DNA from: Gracilaria domingensis
Taxonomy: Eukaryota > Rhodophyta > Florideophyceae > Gracilariales > Gracilariaceae
DNA: 64,000 nt
NCBI GenBank assembly: GCA_022539475.1
Contig: VCMS01000107.1
Coordinates: 123,939-187,938, forward strand
Direction of reading: 5' to 3'
Below the pieces are notes generated by a model. It did not search any database and had not been told where the DNA came from. It saw only the letters and a list, made by a program, of their open reading frames with translations. Within the stretch, counting starts at the first letter, position 1; each line of letters opens with the position of its first letter. Below, in pieces: positions 51,552 through 62,833 of the stretch. The position numbers were made by a program, and so were the translations under genes.

Positions 51552-52106
51552 TTGCACGATACCTCAAAGGTACAGCCCAAACACGGCCTATACTATCCCA
51601 AGAGCATACCACTCACACCACTGACGTCTTTCTCAGACGCCGACTTTGCTGCAGACCCTGCCACACGCTGCTCCACCTCCGGCGCCACGCATTTCCTTCA
51701 TGACAAGCTTATTGACTGGTCGTCGCGCAAACAAAACGTCCCTGCTCTCTCCACTACCGAAGCCGAATACTATGCCGCCACTGCCGCCACGCGCGACACG
51801 ATTATGTTCCGCCGAATCCTCCTGCTCCTTGGGTTCGGCATCACACACCCCACAGCCCTTCGCATGGACAACGAAGCCGCAATCGGAGCTGCGCTACAAC
51901 AGGGCGCGACATAGCGGCGCAAATATCTTGATCTCCGGCACCACTTCCTGCGCTTCTACATACGCAAGGGCAACATAGCCCCCGAACACGTGCCGTCCCC
52001 TGACCAACGATCGGATATAATGATCAAGTCTCTCAAGCTGCAAGCCTTCCATCGAAACATCGAATTTCTCCACGTACGGCCTCCTCTACAGCTTACCAAG
52101 CCATAA
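51552..52106 (+). pseudogene. Copia RNase H
   Basis: FSDADFAADPATRCSTSG, SSRKQNVPALSTTEAEYYA, MDNEAAIGAALQ, and after a TAG at 51912 KYLDLRHHFLRFYI and SDIMIKSL, ending at TAA 52104. Shifted by frame from the RT. Confidence 0.85.
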
Positions 52107-52260
52107 CTGCGGCATCTCACGTTGCTGTCCTTTGTCCCAAGTTCGTTCCGCGAAGCTACAAACACTTTGGCCACCATGCAGGAAACACACCGGTACTCCG
52201 GCCGGCCCTCAGCAGAGGAGCACAACAAACAATCATGCGACCTGCTCGCATCGGGGGGTG

Positions 52261-52424
52261 TGTTATCACGCACCCGCCGGTGCGTTCACTTGAGCTCCGA
52301 GCAGGCCGCGACAATTATCGTCTATCACGCTGATATCACGCCCATGGCCACGTAGCAACCCCAATAAATGGGCTTGCCCACCGACCGCCGTCGGCTGGGC
52401 GGCCATCGTTCCTGCCTTGTCTCA
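52261..52424 (+). repeat. Right copia LTR
   Basis: 164 bp, TGTTATCACG...TTGTCTCA, directly after the polypurine tract. Its last about 75 bp match the left LTR with few changes. Confidence 0.88.
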
Positions 52425-54085
52425 AAATGCTTCTTGTGCTTTGCGACAATGTCCTCAAGCACAGGAAAAAGTTGCGGGACCTCCCAGCGTCCATTCAAGT
52501 TCAAACCCAGTCCAGTTCTTATCATCGCTTTCCGCGCGTACGTAATGCCATCCACATCTTGCTGTCGATTAATACCATCGGTTGCGGCAGCGGTGAGCTT
52601 CGGAAAAAAGCGCTTTTCAGAATTAACAAACTTCCCAGATTCTGACAAAGACCCGGTTTTGATCATCTCCATTTTATATCCCTTCCACCTGGTTTTCCAT
52701 GCGCTCTTTATTTTCTGGATATTGAACGAATCTGCCGGCTGCACAAGGTGCGTATCATTCGAAAGAAATAATTTTACCTCAGTACGAATGCGTTCTTTGG
52801 CAGCACGCAGATCTTCCGTCTCATTGTGGCCACTGCAGTTGTCCACATAGAGCACCCTGCATCGGGAATTTGGGAGTGCTTTGATTGCTCTAGGCTCTGC
52901 AAACCACTGCGGCAAACCTGTGATGTCGATCCAGTCCTTTAGGCCCGTATGATATGAGACCCCTGGAACATCATCAGGGACACTGCGGATCGGATACGAC
53001 CTTGATTTGTTGGTGAAAACCATGAAGGCAGGTTCATTACGAGCGTTTGGGCCACCAATAATTCTGACGACCATCGTCATTCTTCGCCACCTGAGACCAC
53101 ATCGCTGTATTTGACTGATGTCTCTAAACAAAAACCGAGGGTTTTGCCCTTGTCCATATTGATTTCGAAGTGCGTTTCGTCCATATTCTCCACGTCTTCT
53201 TCTTTTAAGACCCCACTTTCAACGTAACGAGAAATAACTCTTAAGTGGTACGCAACCTGGTTGTGAATGAAATCGGTTTTTTCTGCGGAAAGCATCAACT
53301 TCCCAGTATGAGAGCGACTCACAATTCTATGCCGATCCATAAAAGTTTGAATCCATCGTCGGGTGATGCACAGTGATACCTTTTCCTTTTGAGCGTGCGT
53401 CGAGTGTTTCTCTGTGATATAAAAAATTCCTAGAATCCTTGATGAGATCCAAAGCAAGACATGGTAGCACTCTCCAGTTAAACTTGACACCGAGGCTGCG
53501 AAGTCTATCAAATTCTTTGACCAAGTCAAAATGTAAAGCTTTGACCAACTGTCGCGGTTTCCGTCCTCGTCCTCTACGGGCCTTCAGCTCTACTCTTTTC
53601 ACGCCGAGATGAGTGTTATGAGTAATGCCTATGCAGGAATCTCGACTATGAGAGTGTCCATTTTCATCGACATAGTCATGCCTACTACGCCATATTCTGC
53701 TGGCCTTCATGAGATTTGCCTTCTCAGAACTACGGAAAAGAACAGGAAAGTGTCTTACAGCTTTGGAAATGATGTTCTTAACGTCGTTACTGTTGGACTC
53801 AATTTTCATCCATGCTACAATTTTGGTTCTGTCGGCAATTGTGAGCACATTGCTGGGTGCTTTTGTGCCTTTTTTGGTCGTATCGGGAACGTCTGTGTCG
53901 CCTTCTGGGTTGCTTGGGACTGCCGGAGAAGGAGTACCTGTGACGGATTCCGCACTCTGCGGCTGGGGGCACGACGTGCGGCACCTCTCTGGAATGCCGC
54001 AATTATTGGTGATGCAGAAAGTGGAACGCTCATGTGGATCGAGGATGGAACAACTTGGATCGTGTTTCTGTATGGGTGGAGACAA
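52425..54085 (-). pseudogene. pogo-like DDE_1 transposase, frameshifted and cut by copia
   Basis: Three frames form one protein. The N-terminal DNA-binding part (54085 to about 53410) contains KARRGRGRKPRQLVKAL. The middle part has SLCITRRWIQTFMDRH and the first Asp in NMDETHFEIN. The last part has TMVVRIIGGPNAR, the second Asp in VLYVDNCSGHN and the third in HLVQPADSFNIQ. Frameshifts lie near 53410 and 53085 (an extra A between VVSGGEE and MTMVV). The copia element interrupts ...KKHF; across it, 37442-37471 supplies ESEIVSE and the stop. Confidence 0.85.
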
Positions 54086-54283
54086 GTTGTTCTCTGCCAG
54101 TGAACGCAGTGCAGACAGGGGTGGTATGCACGGTCAGATTCTGACCGGTTTTGAAGCGTCTGCGTCTAGCCCACATTATTTTGGACGCAAGACGGCGCTG
54201 GCAGTACCGCAATTAAAGTGGGTAACTTTATATCCGTTACAACGTTATATAATCACCCACATCTAATGCGGTCACTGGGTGTA

Positions 54284-55315
54284 GTACCCAAAAGCGTCTG
54301 TCAGTAATTAGCCCCAAAAAAGTAAAAACTTTTATCACAATAAATAGTTTTCAACTTTCTTTCCCAATGAGTTTCTGCAACGGTTTGGCATCAAGATTTT
54401 GACATCAAAAAACCCAATGAAAGTACAAACCTGCTCTAGAAAGATCTACTGACTGTCATACAGAGTTAGTGTTTTGCTCTTTACTCACAACACGAAAGAA
54501 CTTCCGAAACAAGAAACCTTCCCAATACATACAAAACAGTACTCTAAAACTCAACATTACATCATACCGAAATCCAACATAACAATTTACAAAATTTAAA
54601 GCGCTAAAAAATAATTTTATATAACTGTCTACAAACTTAAACAAATTTATGGAAGATACTGAAAAGAAATAAAATTTTTTTTATTCTTCTTTAAAGGCAT
54701 TTTTTTATTTATTACAAGTAATGAAGATAAAAACATATAACCAAAATCATATGTTCGTATAATTTTACCCATCTGAAAAAGAAAACTATTCAATTATGCC
54801 AAACAAATTATAAAAATAAACAAATATGCTCAAAATAGTTATTTACAACTTTTCCTTTAAATCATAATCAGTATCAGTGCAAGAAATAAACTCGTATCAA
54901 TTTAAATAAATCTACAAGAAAAACTAGGATGAATTCAAAAACTTTAGACATGCACTTGAATCAACGCAGCTCAACGGATATTTCAATCAAAAACCCTTAA
55001 CGTAGAATTTGGCCCATAACGCAGTTATAAGTATTTTGTCGTCCTTTTAGTTGCCGCTTTACGCCACAAACTTTGATAACAAACCAGACACTTATTCAAA
55101 TCGAACTCTACCTCTCCTTGCCACAGTGACATTCTGTTCCCACGCGTCTTACAAGGAGTACCTTTATCATTTCGCTGCCCTTGAAGAAGAAAACCTCCTT
55201 ACGATCAGAATGGATGAATCTTCTTTCATCAACAATCAGTTCTCGAACAAGGCTACTCTTCCCCACGGTACCGTCGACAAAAGTTCTTCACTTTTTGAAA
55301 AGGCCAACGGAAGAT
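54284..55315. other. AT-rich gene-free stretch
   Basis: Strongly AT-rich between 54300 and 55000 with no protein-like frame. Plus-strand frame 55051-55419 is antisense to the next feature and judged a shadow. Confidence 0.5.
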
Positions 55316-55774
55316 TCAAAATATCTCGAACATCTCTTCAGAGAAATGTAAGGTCTTCAAAGCACCGCCGCCATATTTGCCAACACACGAAAACAGATAC
55401 GCTTCCTTCATCAACCTAGAAGGATATGGTCTCACGGAGGAAACCTTCTGTGAATCTTCGCCGTACTCCATGAGATCGAAAGCTACAGGGATGTCTTCAG
55501 TGTACATTCTGGGCAACCGTATCCAATTGAATCTAAAATCATTTTTGTGCTCTGGTGTGAAATGTTGCGCTACAAATGTAGCACGATGCAAAGAACCCCA
55601 TGAAGGAATGTGGAGCACAGGGCCACTAAGATCTACCGAAAGCAAAGTAAGTGCGACAGACACTGTAGTATAGTTCGCGGGATCAACGGGGACTCTACAA
55701 GACCAAGTGGTGACGTTTCGGGCCTCTGGGCACGTGTGTCTACTGTACCACGTGGGAGGCTCAAGCAAAGGCAT
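55316..55774 (-). CDS. Unrecognised 152-residue protein
   Basis: Starts MPLLEPPTWYSRH. Protein-like composition (SVDLSGPVLHIPSWGSL, RLPRMYTEDIPVAFDLMEYG, LMKEAYLFSCVGKYGGG). No family recognised and no signal peptide or membrane segment. May be a fragment of a longer gene, as the frame upstream in all phases is closed by stops. Confidence 0.4.
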   Translation of the reverse strand: MPLLEPPTWYSRHTCPEARNVTTWSCRVPVDPANYTTVSVALTLLSVDLSGPVLHIPSWGSLHRATFVAQHFTPEHKNDFRFNWIRLPRMYTEDIPVAFDLMEYGEDSQKVSSVRPYPSRLMKEAYLFSCVGKYGGGALKTLHFSEEMFEIF

Positions 55775-56247
55775 GGAAAGGACTAATTAGTTTATTTTCG
55801 TTAATTTAGAATTAATATTTACTAGGTAGTGTAGATATGTGGCCGGGGTGGTGCACCACAAATGCACCTCCCGGTGGCCCACGTGGCACTAGGTCCGTGA
55901 GAGCCGGAGGGGCGCTCGGGTGTACTAAACCCCCAGGACGCCAACCTCCCACATTAAATGGTAAAGTGAAGCACCAACTAGGCTAATTCGACACCAGTTC
56001 GGGTCTACAGTCACCAATTGGTAAGTCTAGTAGTCCTCTAATAGTTTTGCTGACCTCGAGAGTTATACGTGCCTGCCGCACACCAGTGCAGGCGTATTTA
56101 CCACTTGGTCACCGTGCACTATAGGCAACGGCGGGTGCTGCCGACCTATTAGGTGTCACGCGTTTCACTCCTTCGCAGGGTCGAGCCCACGCAGGGCTCC
56201 CCACAAGCAGCTCGCACCGATCGGTTATACCACAGACACGAAGAGAA
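55775..56247. other. GC-rich stretch of unknown nature
   Basis: Begins after an AT-rich flank at about 55835, with GTGGTGCACCAC and further short palindromes, and ends near GGTTATACCACA. Composition and length suggest a solo LTR or UTR, but I found no clear target duplication. Confidence 0.35.
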
Positions 56248-57815
56248 GTGATAACAGGGATCAAGCATTACGGAAACTATCTATTGAGGAGAAGGATGAT
56301 TATTCAAGACTGTCGCATTTGGTACGCGATAACATCAGTCTACCGCATAATGGAGAAATTTCGAGCATTTGCTCATCTGACAGACACAAATATCTCGGAG
56401 TATTATCTGATGAAAATGATTACACTGAAGTTGTGTCTGAGGGAAATAATTCTCTCAGCTTTAGGTCTGAGCAAGATCTATGTGGTGCAATCCCCCGAGT
56501 GGGCAAACAAAAGCCGCATCGCGGGAAGCGCACCGACAGGGTGTTCGAACCCCGCTAACTATAGGGGTAGGCACGGTCGTAGAACCCTCTGGTATGGCTG
56601 ACACAGGCCGGGTGTAAATCCGGACAGCCCCGTCCTGGGCGTGGAGCCGGAGGTTGGGGTTGGTAGAATCGGCGTAGAATAAGGGTAATGCCGGCGAGCC
56701 ACAGCAAGTGGAGATATCCATTCCAACGGTGTTGGGTAAAACGGGCAACCAACGAGCCGCGCAGCAGTGCACTGACTCGCGAGATCCAGAAAATTTCCCA
56801 GACAATATGGGTCAAACCTGTATAACAGGGCAGAGTGATAGGAGCCGTATGACGGAAATAATAACAATAAAACGACAGAAAAGATGCCGTAACGACGGAC
56901 TAGAACTCCTCAGTGGTAGAGGTCGGATGACTAGCCCGGAATTGCGGCGGTTTGCCCGATTAGGGACGAAGACCGTTCACAAGCGGCAAGAAAGTCACAG
57001 CCAGAAGCCTCCTTGAGGTTTACTTCCCGTACAGTGGCAGCAAGTGCCGCCACCTATATAGGGCACTTATCAACTAAAATATCTAACTATCCGGAGCTGC
57101 CGGCCAACACTCTACACGTGTGAAACCGTGGCAGGTTTGCCACGGCGCACCCGGCATCTGGCCCACTCAGCACACGTGTGCAGAACCACTTCCCTTCCTA
57201 GGCATACCCCTAAGTAGGGCCATCACCACCAATGCACCATCTCCATCGAGGGCGTTACCGCCGAAACCCCATAGAAGTGGGCTCCCCCGAGAGGGAATTG
57301 CTCTACAAGAAGGCTTTGGATCATATGAAAAGTATAGGAGTGAAGTGGGAATCTTTTGCGAATTGGTTGAGCAGCAACGAAAACGCGTACACTTTATGGT
57401 TTCAGAAATTCAATTGCTCTATTCCTGCTGCAGGAATGCATCGTGTTCTTCTTTTTGACTCCAATGCCGACGAGTCCTACCACAATCGAATGAAGTCATT
57501 GCCAGACTTTGCCTTAAAACGAGAAAGCGAACTTATGCAAAAAAAACTCCTTTGCATAGTTATCAGAAGAATTCGAGACCAGAGTGCAGACGAACTCAAT
57601 CAAAGGGGAGGAAAAGGAATGCGACTCAGATCATCGTAATAGATGAGAATATAGTTCCAGCCCAGCAACCCAAAAGGGCTGAGAAAAACCCAAAGAGGGC
57701 TAAAACACAGGATGCCTCAGCAAAGACTACGAAGACTTTTGAAAAGCCGAACTCTAAGATAGAGAGGCTGGAGAGCATGCTGGTGAAAGTGGTGGAACAA
57801 GGGCAAAAAGAGTAG
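56248..57815 (+). pseudogene. Unrecognised gene interrupted by an insertion
   Basis: The upstream part (to 56499) is protein-like in one phase (SIEEKDDYSRLSHLVRDN, SSICSSDRHKYLGVLSDEN). The downstream part (57292 on) reads RELLYKKALDHMKSIGVKW, ESFANWLSSNENAYTLWF, DESYHNRMKSLPDFALKR, then after a frameshift near 57610 a Lys-rich segment (KRAEKNPKRAKT) and a short coiled coil (SKIERLESMLVKVVEQ). Possibly a nuclear DNA-binding protein; family unknown. The piece between is described separately. Confidence 0.45.
56500..57282. mobile_element. Probable 783-bp insertion with 9-bp direct repeats
   Basis: TCCCCCGAG stands at 56491-56499 and again at 57283-57291. Noncoding, GC-rich DNA lies between, with protein-like sequence outside. 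A 9-bp duplication is typical of Mutator-like elements, but no terminal inverted repeats are visible. Confidence 0.45.
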
Positions 57816-58400
57816 TCTGAAAGCTTGGAATCAAGTATTAATAAAAGATTGCGCTGATGAGATGTCTATAAGTTTATGTGAAATATATAAAAATTTAAAC
57901 AAAGCAAGGTCTGATGACTAAAAACATTTTCTTGAAGGCACTGATATAACAAATTATTAAATTTGAAAAAAGGAGTAATATTATTCTATCATTTGAAATT
58001 CTAATATTGATCTTTTTTTGTAATATACAGAGTACTTGACAAATATAATATTTTATATCAAAGTTTTGCCTGTCATAATAAAATATTCACGATTGTACTT
58101 TGTCATATATTTGTTGTGGTACAAATTTTTGCACACTATTCATATCTTATTGCTGCGGAGAAAAGGCTTTTGGAAGTACTATATAATTTTATTGCCAGTT
58201 TAGAAAACGTTTTGCAAACAATTCTAATATTTGAAAAAAACTAGTTAGCTTACAACTGTGTGGAAATTTTTTGACCGTTTCAATCTTAGTACAGCTGTCA
58301 TGCATACAACCAGCGGTGCCACGCTATATCATGTCAGTACGATTTGTTCTAAGGAGTCGCGTTCTGAGTTTCGCACACAAGTCAATATGGGATTGAAGTA
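57816..58400. other. AT-rich gene-free stretch
   Basis: No open frame of substance; rich in A/T runs. Confidence 0.5.
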
Positions 58401-59387
58401 GAACACCCGAAGGCGCCGCGCCCCTGCAAGCCAAAATGAAAACGCAGAGGCAACACCTCCAGCTGGTGCGCCCCGTCGTCAGTCACGGGTTCCTCGCATC
58501 TCCGTTTCTCTGAAGCCGCGAAAAACGATTGGGAGAAAGGCCCCAAGGAAGAACCACCTCCGCGATCCTGAAAGCCCCTCAACATCGCGTTCCCCACCGC
58601 CTCAAGCTGGTATCAGCTTCCCGAAGCCGCGCACTGTGGTGCCCAACGAGGACACCGATGAAATCTTCCCTGCGCCACCGAAAACAAACAATGCTCCTGC
58701 TCGAGATGCCGCAGGCAAAGGTGGCGTCAACCGATCTAAATCCATTCCTCGTGCTCATACCACAATAAGCTCTGAAGCACGAGGAGTTTCTGAATCTCGA
58801 AAGGCCTTGCGAGGAAGTGCTACACCGGCTATATCAGGAGCTGATCGTGTTGTGGCACGGAACAGTCGCAGTAAATCATCTACAGTAAATCAGAGAACTA
58901 AGAAGACAGTAAAGAGAGCGTACGTTGGGACCAATGATGTCGGCTCCCACTGGGTGAGAGTGGATGTCTCGAGGCTCTTTCCTGTTGCTATCTTTTGCTA
59001 CTGTGGGTGTAATGAGCTTGTGAAGGTTGGAAAGTATGGCAAAATGAGTCCAGAAAGAAGCGTGAAATGTGTTCACTGCGGCGGGGCGGCGGCGGCGAAG
59101 AAGGCTTTACTAGTCGTGAAGAGCTAATCAATCATTTGAATACCAAAACTTGTCGGATTGCGCGAGGCCTTACCGTCACAGCGGAGACGCCGAAACAGAA
59201 GCTTGGTAAGGTTCTCATTCACCGAATTGATGGCCCAAAACACAGACTTATTGTAGAAAGCAAAACAAGTTCTTATGCTCCTACTGCAAGAATACCACCA
59301 ATTACCACGAAAGATTCATCCATGCTGTTAAATGCTGATTGGGAACACACAAAGTCTAGCCTGTTCCGTTTGTTGCGCGTACCATGA
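58401..59387 (+). pseudogene. Unrecognised basic, cysteine-containing protein
   Basis: A frame open from 58401 (after TAG) to 59127 encodes a Ser/Pro/Arg-rich, disordered region followed by SHWVRVDVSRLFPVAIFCYC, then GCNEL and CVHCGG, a possible CxC...CxxC metal site. No ATG precedes GTG 58636, so a 5' exon may be missing. A frameshift in the GGCGGCGG run near 59090 leads to 59067-59387 (EEGFTSREELINHLNTKTCR, KVLIHRIDGPKHRLIVE). Function unknown. Confidence 0.4.
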
Positions 59388-61571
59388 ACGCAGATGATGC
59401 CGAAAACGAAGAGGAGGAAATACTGGCCGGTAGCGACGGTCAGAGTAAAGGTGGCTTGGACGAAGCAGACACAGAGAGCGTTTCATGCTAGGTTCAAAGC
59501 CGGCGAGGTAGGAAAGTGGGGCCGGCGAAGGTCCACACAGGCTCACGGAGTAGAGAGGCTGCGGCGGCGGAGGCAAAGCGAAGCCACCGAATTAAGAAGG
59601 CGACGACGGGGGAGCCGCAGCGGCAGAAAAGCAGCGAGCCAGGCTGAGTGAGGAGAAGGACGTTGGGTAGCGACTAAGCTGCGGTAGCCCTTGCGCGGGG
59701 GCAAAGGTGTAGTCTCCCTGGAGCGTGGCGTTTCGTAAGATAAACTGAGCGAGGTGAGCGAGCGGCTTCACAGGGACGCTGGCGGAGACGCCTGTGGTGT
59801 GGTGGCTCTGTCAAACACGTGGTGAGTGCGGCAAGGGCATAGGAGCAGACGTGATCGGTAAATATGGCATTGCTTGCGCATCTACGACTAACGTGCGAAA
59901 GCAGCCGCGTTAGAGCCGTGGCGAAGGTGGGGGCGGCGGTTGAGCGGCTTTTAAAAAGTTGCAGTTTAAAGCGACATACGTCGCGACGATGATCTGATGA
60001 ACAATCGTGTGGCGGCGAGCCTTGTGCGGGGGTTTCTGGGGGGCTTCTTGGAAGGTGTTCTAGGCGTAGTGGCTCCGGCGTGGACGCGCGCCACTGCCCC
60101 GTTCTTGTGCACACACTTCTTGCAGCGCGGTGAGCGCGGCATATGTGGATGCGGTGGCGGCAGAGAAGCGGTAACTGCGTCACAACGAAGTTGCGGCGTC
60201 ATAGACCGGACAGTGGCGACTATGAAACACGTGGCAAGGGCGGAAGAGCGGCTTCTGTGTGGCAAGGCAGTTGCGGCGACATGCACACGGCGGCGGCGAT
60301 TTTTATATTTAGGGTGGCGGCGGAAGCGCGAGAGACGCAATCGGTGGTAGTCGAGGCGAGATGGAGAGAGCGAAGTCGAGGATGCGGCAGTTTCCAAATG
60401 CGGCGGGGTGGAGGCGTCGGCTGCGAGGCGTTATAGCCATCTTTTGGAGGCAGTTGCGTAAGATTGGACAGTGTGGTCGTGGTAGAAGACGAGGCTGCGT
60501 CGGTCGAATTTTGGCTGGGAAGACCACGGGGAATTGTGCACGGGCGACTAAGTCTCCAAAAAGCACCATTGGTAAGATGAATGTATGAGCGACGGAGCTT
60601 CTGCGGGATCTGTGTATTTCCATCAGATTGGGGGTGGCGGCACGAAAGGTGTGGTGGCAATGAAAGCGATTGTGACAAAACGGGAAGGTCTGTGGTGGAG
60701 TCGCCGTCTGATAGGGTGAGCGATTCGTGCGACCTCCGGTGGGGCGTTGCATGGGCGTCGCGGGCGCCTGGAAAGGCGTCGAATGGATGCGAAGATGGCC
60801 CGCTACAACTGGCCAGGCGGCGTCGCGAAAGTGGAGCGTGCGCGGCAGAAAGTGTTTGGCGGAAGCGCGACGAACGCGGTGCGGCCCGCGTTCAGGCGCC
60901 GTTTTGTTGCGCACTGAGAAGTCGCTCCAGGAGCCACGCTTACTGCGAGTGGCGGCGCGGTTTTGCTGGAGCGCGGCGGGGAGGCGGAAAGTGTTTGGCG
61001 AAAGCGAGACGACCGCAGTGCGTCCTACGTTTTGGCGCCGTTCTGGTACGCACTTGGAAGTCGCGCCAATGGCGACGCCAGGCGGTGCCGCTTTGATGCG
61101 CAGACTTAACTCACGCCGGCGGCGCCGGCGGTTGCGCTTTTATGCGCAGATTGCAAGGCTTCGCAGGTCTGCGTCGCCGTACGCGGCAGTGTAATGCACA
61201 CAACACGTGTCAAGAGTGGTGTGTTCTGGGTAGTTTCCATGTTTGGTAGTGGGTCCATGTGACACCTCATCCGCACAGATTAACCGTTCAACATATAATT
61301 TGTAACTTCTCTCATGGACTTCGTTTCAGCGTTCTCACGCGTCCATATCTTTTCCAATCGTGCTCCAATTCACAAACCTCCAAGTTGTGTACAAAGCCAT
61401 ATGTCTTAACTTGCTACGGCCTGAGTTTGGCAGGAATTAACCCCCTGCTTGTAGAGGAAGACCAACGTTTTTAAACCTCGCCGAATGCACCCAATAACAA
61501 GGTTGTACATAATTCGCAACACGTGCTCCGCGCACTTCAATAAAACAAAGGCTCATAGATTTATTGCGAAA
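59388..61571. other. GC-rich noncoding block
   Basis: Open frames exist in several phases on both strands (for example 60309-60914 minus, 60581-61096 plus). All have Arg/Ala/Pro-biased, low-information translations, so I read them as by-products of composition. After 61200 composition is average with nothing recognised. Confidence 0.5.
60845..61122. repeat. Two diverged tandem 139-bp units
   Basis: Units begin GCAGAAAGTGTTTGGCG (60845) and GCGGAAAGTGTTTGGCG (60984) and share blocks such as GGCGCCGTT and GAAGTCGC. About 80% similar by eye. Confidence 0.65.
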
Positions 61572-62833
61572 CTAATCAAGGGGAGACACAGACAGCCCAT
61601 TTGCCTCCAACAGCCCCAATCCAGTTCGGGAAACCCCACTACGAATATTTCTGGCAATGAGATATTCCGACATGCCATTCGTTATACATTCGGCAACCTG
61701 AGCGGCGTCAATAATATTCTTGTGGCTACTAATGCGGTGTACCTTGCGTTGTAGATACGATTTGTAGGCGAAGAAAACTGAGACATCCAGAGGCTGTAAG
61801 ACATGACCTGTATGTGCAAAGGAAGCACAATCACAATGACACCGTTCGTTTTGAAGAGCTTGAGAGTTTTGAACTGGATGTGAAAGGTGTACCCGCCAAG
61901 GACGAGAAATAACTTCTGACTGCCTTGTCAAAGACTTGCAGGCTCACGCAGAAACTCACGCGCACATTCATAGAAAATTTCGGTATCCACTCCTGGCAGC
62001 TCGCGCTGGAAGACATAACAAAGTAGAAGAATGCTATGAAGCATCTGTATGCGTCCATCAACCAACCTGTAGTGAGCTTGCTCGCCTCAAAATACCACTA
62101 CGGGCTTGTAGGCTGCTTCATCTGCCGAAAGACCGGCATAATGGTAACACGGTCACTGCTGCCCCTCGCGCGTACACTGCGCTGAATAAGGACTGATCCT
62201 TCAGACCCAACGCCTCTGCGAATACTTCTGCCAGGCATACGACCAAAGGAAGAACCAGATCATCAACATTGAAGACAAACTTTTTTTTCATGAATGTCGT
62301 ACTTTAGCATCGCGATCTTCACCAGTACGATGTATTTGTTGAGGTTCTCAGCCGCTACAGAACGCACTCTATCGGTTTCCATGATGCTCACGGCTATAGA
62401 CCTCAATTTTCTTTCTATGCAAGAAGGATTCCAGCCACTGCAATGATGGGCGACCATCACGGAAACGGACACTGTTCTGGCGAGAAACGGGAAGAGAAAG
62501 GACAAATTGCTGGACAAGGTCAAGGAATCCCTTTTTAGAAATCAGATTGTTATTGGTAACAAAATACTGAATTGCGTCAACTAAAAGCTTCTCTTCATTC
62601 TCCTTTAGGATAGAAGGACGACCTCGAGTCTTGACAGGTACCATCATGTCCGTGTGCTTCAGCGGATCTTCGCCGGCGTGGCGCGAAATCCAACACAAAT
62701 ACCATCGGCGTCGGCGGGATGTCGAGATATTATACTTGATCGGTAACTCTTCGTACGTGGTGGCGTGCTTGAAACGATCGAATAAAGCACGTTGTATCGT
62801 CTCGTGAAATATGCTGTCACTGATATCGTTCAT
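61572..62833 (-). pseudogene. Decayed pogo/CENP-B-type transposase
   Basis: N-terminal helix-turn-helix part 62369-62833 (RGRPSILKENEEKLLVDAI, FRDGRPSLQWLESFLHR, the CENP-B-type domain). The central catalytic part is unreadable. The C-terminal part 61572-61931 has HTGHVLQPLDVSVFFAYKSY, containing the third Asp. It is a different subfamily from the pogo-like element at 52-54 kb (LQPLD here, VQPAD there). Confidence 0.75.

Larger units (their letters stand above)
37472..52424 (+). mobile_element. Ty1/copia LTR retrotransposon inserted in the pogo-like element
   Basis: TG...CA LTRs at both ends and the 5-bp target duplication AAATG (37467-37471 and 52425-52429). Order gag, protease, integrase, RT, RNase H, as in copia. 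Gag is split by the gypsy element. A G-rich polypurine tract (TCGGGGGGTG) precedes the right LTR. Stops and frameshifts make it inactive. Confidence 0.92.
37252..54281 (-). mobile_element. pogo-like (DDE_1) DNA transposon hosting nested retroelements
   Basis: 25-bp terminal inverted repeats with one mismatch (start CACCCAGTGACCGCATTAGA) at 37252-37276 and 54257-54281, flanked by TA on both sides (37250-37251 and 54282-54283), the Tc1/mariner/pogo hallmark. Without the copia insert the element is about 2.1 kb. Its single gene is a DDE_1 transposase on the minus strand. Confidence 0.9.

Noticed and set aside
55051..55419. 122-codon plus-strand frame
   Set aside because: Partly antisense to a more protein-like minus frame, and with no recognisable motif.
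60309..61194. Long overlapping frames on both strands of the GC-rich block
   Set aside because: All translations are low-complexity Arg/Pro/Ala sequences, and a diverged 139-bp tandem repeat runs through them.
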